The translations under genes were made by a program, and so were the position numbers. Positions 12,800-15,788 of a DNA stretch of 15,788 nucleotides are shown in pieces (the stretch's first letter is position 1; each line of letters begins with the position of its first letter). This DNA is from Candidatus Martarchaeota archaeon (GTDB lineage: Archaea > Micrarchaeota > Micrarchaeia > Micrarchaeales > Micrarchaeaceae): positions 1 to 15,788 of the forward strand of contig JAMCZL010000029.1 of the NCBI GenBank assembly GCA_023485745.1, in the 5' to 3' direction. The notes beneath the pieces are model-generated. The model worked only from the letters and a program-made list of their open reading frames with translations. It searched no databases and had not been told where the DNA came from.

Positions 12800-13258
12800 A
12801 TGATAGAGGTTGGAAAAAGCGCTCCGGACTTTGAGCTGGACGGATCTGATAAGAAGAAGCACACTCTCAGCGAATTCAGGGGCAGGTACGTGGTGCTTTA
12901 TTTTTACCCGAAGGACAATACGCCGGGCTGCACCATAGAGGCTAACGAATTCAACAAGCACAGGGAAGAGATTGAAAAGCTTGGCGCCGCCATAGTGGGG
13001 ATAAGCAAGGACGACCTGAAGTCGCATGACAAGTTCATCAAGAAATGCGAGCTGAATTTCCTGCTGCTCTCGGATCCTGAAAGCAAGACAATAAAGGAGT
13101 ACGGGGCTTACGGGGACCGCGGAATATTCGGCATGGGCACGCTAAGGAACACATACCTTATAGGAAAGGACGGCAAGCTTCTGGCCAAGTTCGAGAAGGT
13201 TAATCCGAAGGGCCATGCGCAGGAGATTATAGAGGCGCTGAAAAGCAAGGCAAAATAG
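12800..13258 (+). CDS. bcp: peroxiredoxin of the PrxQ/Bcp type
   Basis: A 152-aa thiol peroxidase that reduces H2O2 and organic peroxides. The active site is YPKDNTPGCT with peroxidatic Cys44. Many PrxQ proteins carry the resolving Cys five residues later; here that place is Asn49 (TIEANEF). The only other Cys is Cys83 (KKCELNF), near where some PrxQ enzymes, such as the Xanthomonas one, have their resolving Cys. RNTYLIGKDGKL is the conserved C-terminal strand pair. The ATG follows GTGAGATGAGATA. The gene is convergent with the MEMO1 gene (2-bp gap). Thioredoxin reductase at the window end is a possible partner. Confidence 0.9.
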   Translation: MIEVGKSAPDFELDGSDKKKHTLSEFRGRYVVLYFYPKDNTPGCTIEANEFNKHREEIEKLGAAIVGISKDDLKSHDKFIKKCELNFLLLSDPESKTIKEYGAYGDRGIFGMGTLRNTYLIGKDGKLLAKFEKVNPKGHAQEIIEALKSKAK

Positions 13259-13260
13259 GG

Positions 13261-14097
13261 CTACGCGGTGCCGTAAAACCCTATTGCGGAATACGCCACT
13301 ACGCTAGAGTAGTCCATTGTAGCTTCCCCTGAATTGCCGTATTTCAGCAGCGTTGCCTTAGACACGCCATTTGCCTTCGAATATTCCATTGCAACCATAA
13401 TTGGACCTATTCCACATGCACTGTCTTGAGTTTCCAATACCGCATTGTTGAATTCAATGGAGTCTAGCTTTTCTATTGCAGCCAGCAGCTTTGAGTCCTT
13501 TTCCTTTGCCACACTTGCGGGCTCGTAGTGGTTAAAGTCCGAGCTTGCTATGATGGCGATTCTCTTGCCGGACGCCTTGGCGGCAGAGATAATCGCCTTT
13601 GAAAGTATTTTGCTTGCATCCGGGCTCTGGTCTCCTTGGCATATGAAGCATGCGGAGGTGCCGGGAAACATGTATTTCAGGAACGGAAGCTGCACCTCTA
13701 TCGAATGCTCTTCGGAATGAGCCGACTCGTCCTCCGAAATGTATTTTGAAGAGCCGATTATTGCCTTTGAAAGCTCCTTGTTATTCTTAACTGCGCCGAA
13801 CGGCGTATCCCAGTCCTCCATTGACACAGCTATGGGCTCTCCGAGGCCGGTGTGGTTCGGGCCTACGATTATTGCAGTGTCTAGCTTGCCATGCCCCTTG
13901 CTTTCGGCGAGTGCCTTGTATGAATATGCAGCTATGCCGCCTGAGTACACGTATCCGGCATGAGGCGCGACAATCGCCTTGACGGCAGAGCCCTGCTTTG
14001 CTTTGACATCTGCATTGCTTACGGCTTCTTCTATGAACTTGCCGAGCTCGTTTTTTCCCGACGCATAAAAAGTTCCAGAGAACTGCATTGAGCGCAT
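13261..14097 (-). CDS. MEMO1 family protein
   Basis: A 278-aa protein of full family length. The metal-site residues known from human MEMO1 are present: His46 in APHAGYVYSG, His82 in GPNHTG and Cys228 in SACGIGP; also EHSIEVQLPFL at 130-140 and SSDFNHY at 185-191. The family is related to extradiol dioxygenases. Eukaryotic members bind copper or iron; the role in archaea is unknown, and in many archaea the gene lies near AMMECR1 or mevalonate-pathway genes, neither of which is seen here. ATG 14097 lies about 25 bases after a TATA box on the minus strand. Confidence 0.92.
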   Translation of the reverse strand: MRSMQFSGTFYASGKNELGKFIEEAVSNADVKAKQGSAVKAIVAPHAGYVYSGGIAAYSYKALAESKGHGKLDTAIIVGPNHTGLGEPIAVSMEDWDTPFGAVKNNKELSKAIIGSSKYISEDESAHSEEHSIEVQLPFLKYMFPGTSACFICQGDQSPDASKILSKAIISAAKASGKRIAIIASSDFNHYEPASVAKEKDSKLLAAIEKLDSIEFNNAVLETQDSACGIGPIMVAMEYSKANGVSKATLLKYGNSGEATMDYSSVVAYSAIGFYGTA

Positions 14098-14116
14098 AAT
14101 AACACATCTGCAAATA

Positions 14117-14125
14117 CTATATAAG
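14117..14125 (-). promoter_or_regulatory. TATA box of the MEMO1 gene
   Basis: Read on the minus strand, CTTATATAG lies 20-28 bases before the ATG at 14097, as for a leaderless transcript. The divergent polymerase gene probably uses TTTTAAATTT at 14132-14141. Confidence 0.5.
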
Positions 14126-14157
14126 CCTTAATTTTAAATTTGATATGGCTGCATACC

Positions 14158-15210
14158 ATGGGCTTGGTTATTTACATAGATATGGATTATTTTTTTGCTG
14201 CATGCGAGGAGAAAAGGCACCCAGAACTCAGGGGCAAGCCTCTGGCTGTCGGGACCTCGGATTCGGCAGACAAGCTTAGGGGCGTTGTGCAGACCTGCAA
14301 CTACGAGGCAAGGAAATACGGCATACGCAGCGGCATGCCGACCCTTAAGGCATTCCAGCTTTACAAGGACCTGCAGTACGTCAAGGCAGATGACGCATAT
14401 TACGAAGAGGTATCTAACGCGATAATGGGATACCTTTCATCGCTCGGATACCCTGCTGAAAAGATGAGCATTGACGAGGCCGCAATAGATGTTGGTGACT
14501 TGGGATACCGCAAGGCCAACGAGTTGGCAGAAAGGATAAAAGGCGAGATAAGGCAGAGGTTGGACCTGCCTTGCACCATAGGCATTAGCATCGGCAAGGT
14601 ATTCGCCAAGATGGCGTGCGACAAAGCCAAGCCTGACGGCTTGCTGACCATAGATGAGGCCCACCTGCACGAATTCCTAAAATCAACTGATGTGAAAAAA
14701 CTGCCGGGGGTCGGCAGCAAGAGCTACGAGAAGCTCTCTGCAATGGGCGTAAAGAGCATTGCGGACATAAGGAATATGGATCCGCTCAGGCTGGTCGACG
14801 AATTCGGCTCTTTCGGGAGAGAGCTTTATGCGCTTGCCGGCGGAGTTGACGAAAGCAAGGTAGTGAGCGAAGAGCGCGTTCTATCTATTAGCAGGGAGCG
14901 CACGTTGAGGGGCCTCGAAGACCAGCAAAAGGAGATTGATGATATGTTGAAGGTGCTTTCAAAGGAAGTCATAGCCGAGCTAAATAAAAGGGAGATGGAA
15001 TTCGGCGGTGTCGGGGTAAAGGTAAGGTATGTGGACTTCTCTGAGAAGGTCAGGGACAGGGCGCTATCGTATTATTCCAACAGCTACGAAGTGCTGTATT
15101 CAAACGCAGTTTCCATGATAAGGGAATTGTCAAAGGCCAACAAGGTAAGAAAAATCGGGGTAAAGGCTTACAGGCTCGGAAACATGAGCGGGCAGAAGAA
15201 GCTGTTCTGA
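14158..15210 (+). CDS. dinB: Y-family DNA polymerase IV (Dpo4/DinB)
   Basis: A 350-aa lesion-bypass polymerase. Catalytic acids are Asp8 (IDMDYF), Asp106 and Glu107 (SIDEAAIDV), matching D7, D105 and E106 of Sulfolobus Dpo4. The steric-gate position is Phe13, as in E. coli DinB, rather than Tyr12 of Dpo4. The thumb has two helix-hairpin-helix type motifs (LPGVGSKSYEKL, GVKSIADI), and the little-finger domain follows, beginning with ISRERTLRG. The last residues GQKKLF resemble a minimal PCNA-binding tail. Start: ATG 14158 gives the usual N-terminus; a TTG at 14140 would add six residues. It is convergent with trxB, five bases apart. Confidence 0.95.
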   Translation: MGLVIYIDMDYFFAACEEKRHPELRGKPLAVGTSDSADKLRGVVQTCNYEARKYGIRSGMPTLKAFQLYKDLQYVKADDAYYEEVSNAIMGYLSSLGYPAEKMSIDEAAIDVGDLGYRKANELAERIKGEIRQRLDLPCTIGISIGKVFAKMACDKAKPDGLLTIDEAHLHEFLKSTDVKKLPGVGSKSYEKLSAMGVKSIADIRNMDPLRLVDEFGSFGRELYALAGGVDESKVVSEERVLSISRERTLRGLEDQQKEIDDMLKVLSKEVIAELNKREMEFGGVGVKVRYVDFSEKVRDRALSYYSNSYEVLYSNAVSMIRELSKANKVRKIGVKAYRLGNMSGQKKLF

Positions 15211-15215
15211 ATGCA

Positions 15216-15788
15216 TCACTTGCCTTCCGAATACTTCATGTTCTGCAGGTATTCCCTTACCCTGAGTGCGGCCTTTGTGCCGCTGGATGCAGCTGTGACC
15301 GCCTGCCTGTAGATGGAGTCGGCTACGTCTCCTGCCACGAAAACCCCGGGCACTTCGGTTTCGACCTCGTCTTTAGTGACTATATACCCCTTTTCATCAA
15401 GCTTGAGCTTTCCCTTGAGGAATTTGGTGTTGGGCTCGTACCCTATCGCAACAAATACGCCATCAACCTTAAGCGTTGAGGTCTCGCCTGATTTTACGTT
15501 TTTTATTTGCGCGCCGGCGACCTTCGCATCGCCCAGTATCTCTTCTACTGTGCTATCCCAAATTATCTTTATCTTTTTGTTTGACATTACGCGCTCCTGC
15601 ATTATCTTGCTTGCCCTGAACTGGTCCCTGCGGTGCACTATAGTTACGCTATTGACAAACTTTGTCAGGAACAGCGAATCCTCCATCGCGGTGTCGCCTC
15701 CGCCCACGACTATCACGTCCTTGTTCTTGAAGAAAGGCGCATCGCAGGTTGCGCAGCTGCTCACGCCCTTGCCTATGAACTTCTTTTC
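15216..15788 (-). CDS. trxB: thioredoxin reductase, C-terminal part (cut by window end)
   Basis: The last 190 residues of an NADPH-dependent flavoprotein that reduces thioredoxin. The frame is open to the window edge (EKKFIGKGVSSCATCDAPFF), so the real start lies outside. The redox CATC follows at once, then the NADPH-binding GGGDTAMEDS, VTIVHRRDQFRASK for the NADPH phosphate and, near the end, VFVAGDVADSIYRQAVTAAS, which closes the FAD site. Length and order are normal for this part. The N-terminal FAD-binding GxGxxG is missing only because of the window end. Together with the peroxiredoxin and a thioredoxin it could reduce peroxides. Confidence 0.94.
   Translation of the reverse strand, partial: EKKFIGKGVSSCATCDAPFFKNKDVIVVGGGDTAMEDSLFLTKFVNSVTIVHRRDQFRASKIMQERVMSNKKIKIIWDSTVEEILGDAKVAGAQIKNVKSGETSTLKVDGVFVAIGYEPNTKFLKGKLKLDEKGYIVTKDEVETEVPGVFVAGDVADSIYRQAVTAASSGTKAALRVREYLQNMKYSEGK

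Overview
The window looks like the chromosome of a small archaeon. It has an archaeal clamp-loader small subunit (RfcS), a Dpo4-like DinB polymerase, a MEMO1-family protein and a UPF0200-type nucleotide kinase. TATA/BRE-like boxes lie about 25 bases before several start codons (leaderless transcripts), and Ile ATA and Arg AGG are heavily used. The gene mix and codon use would suit a DPANN lineage such as Micrarchaeota, but that placement is inference.

The window has two compartments. The left half (about 1-7,010) is AT-rich accessory DNA broken by one GC-rich remnant: a NUDIX hydrolase at 423-923 with no normal start codon. Before it lies about 420 bp without a convincing gene that can fold into four consecutive hairpins (95-201). 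After it come a two-domain ADP-ribosylglycohydrolase (1034-2533), a complete transposon (2546-5481), an unknown 234-aa protein (5595-6299) and a GIY-YIG nuclease (6457-6912). The last two are each preceded by a tiny basic ORF of related sequence. The accessory block ends at a tRNA-Pro(UGG) gene on the minus strand (7018-7090), a typical place for islands to end, though no integrase or duplicated tRNA end was found.

The transposon is the most striking object. It is 2,936 bp, bounded by inverted repeats GGCTTTGTCCG/CGGACAAAGCC and a perfect 9-bp target duplication CTCGTAGGA. It encodes a DDE transposase with an N-terminal SWIM zinc finger. It also carries four passenger genes: a ribbon-helix-helix (RHH) type protein translationally coupled to a 223-aa protein resembling an S24/S26 peptidase fold without its serine, and a 59-aa arginine-rich protein translationally coupled to a 194-aa protein with two C-terminal membrane segments. 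Copies of TTGTCC-N3-AAGT lie just inside both ends, and ACATTATA motifs fill the promoter region between the RHH gene and the transposase.

The right half (about 7,100-15,788) is ordinary compact housekeeping DNA of higher GC: a cytoplasmic M13 metallopeptidase with an RBBP9-like hydrolase, a PNPOx-fold flavoprotein under a palindrome that spans its TATA box, the UPF0200 kinase, rfcS, an unknown protein of two duplicated beta-rich modules, a PrxQ/Bcp peroxiredoxin, a MEMO1 homologue, DinB polymerase and the C-terminal part of thioredoxin reductase (cut by the window end). Genes here are mostly convergent or divergent with gaps of 0 to 5 bp between stop codons. Peroxiredoxin and thioredoxin reductase could act together in peroxide removal, and RfcS and DinB both belong to replication and lesion bypass.
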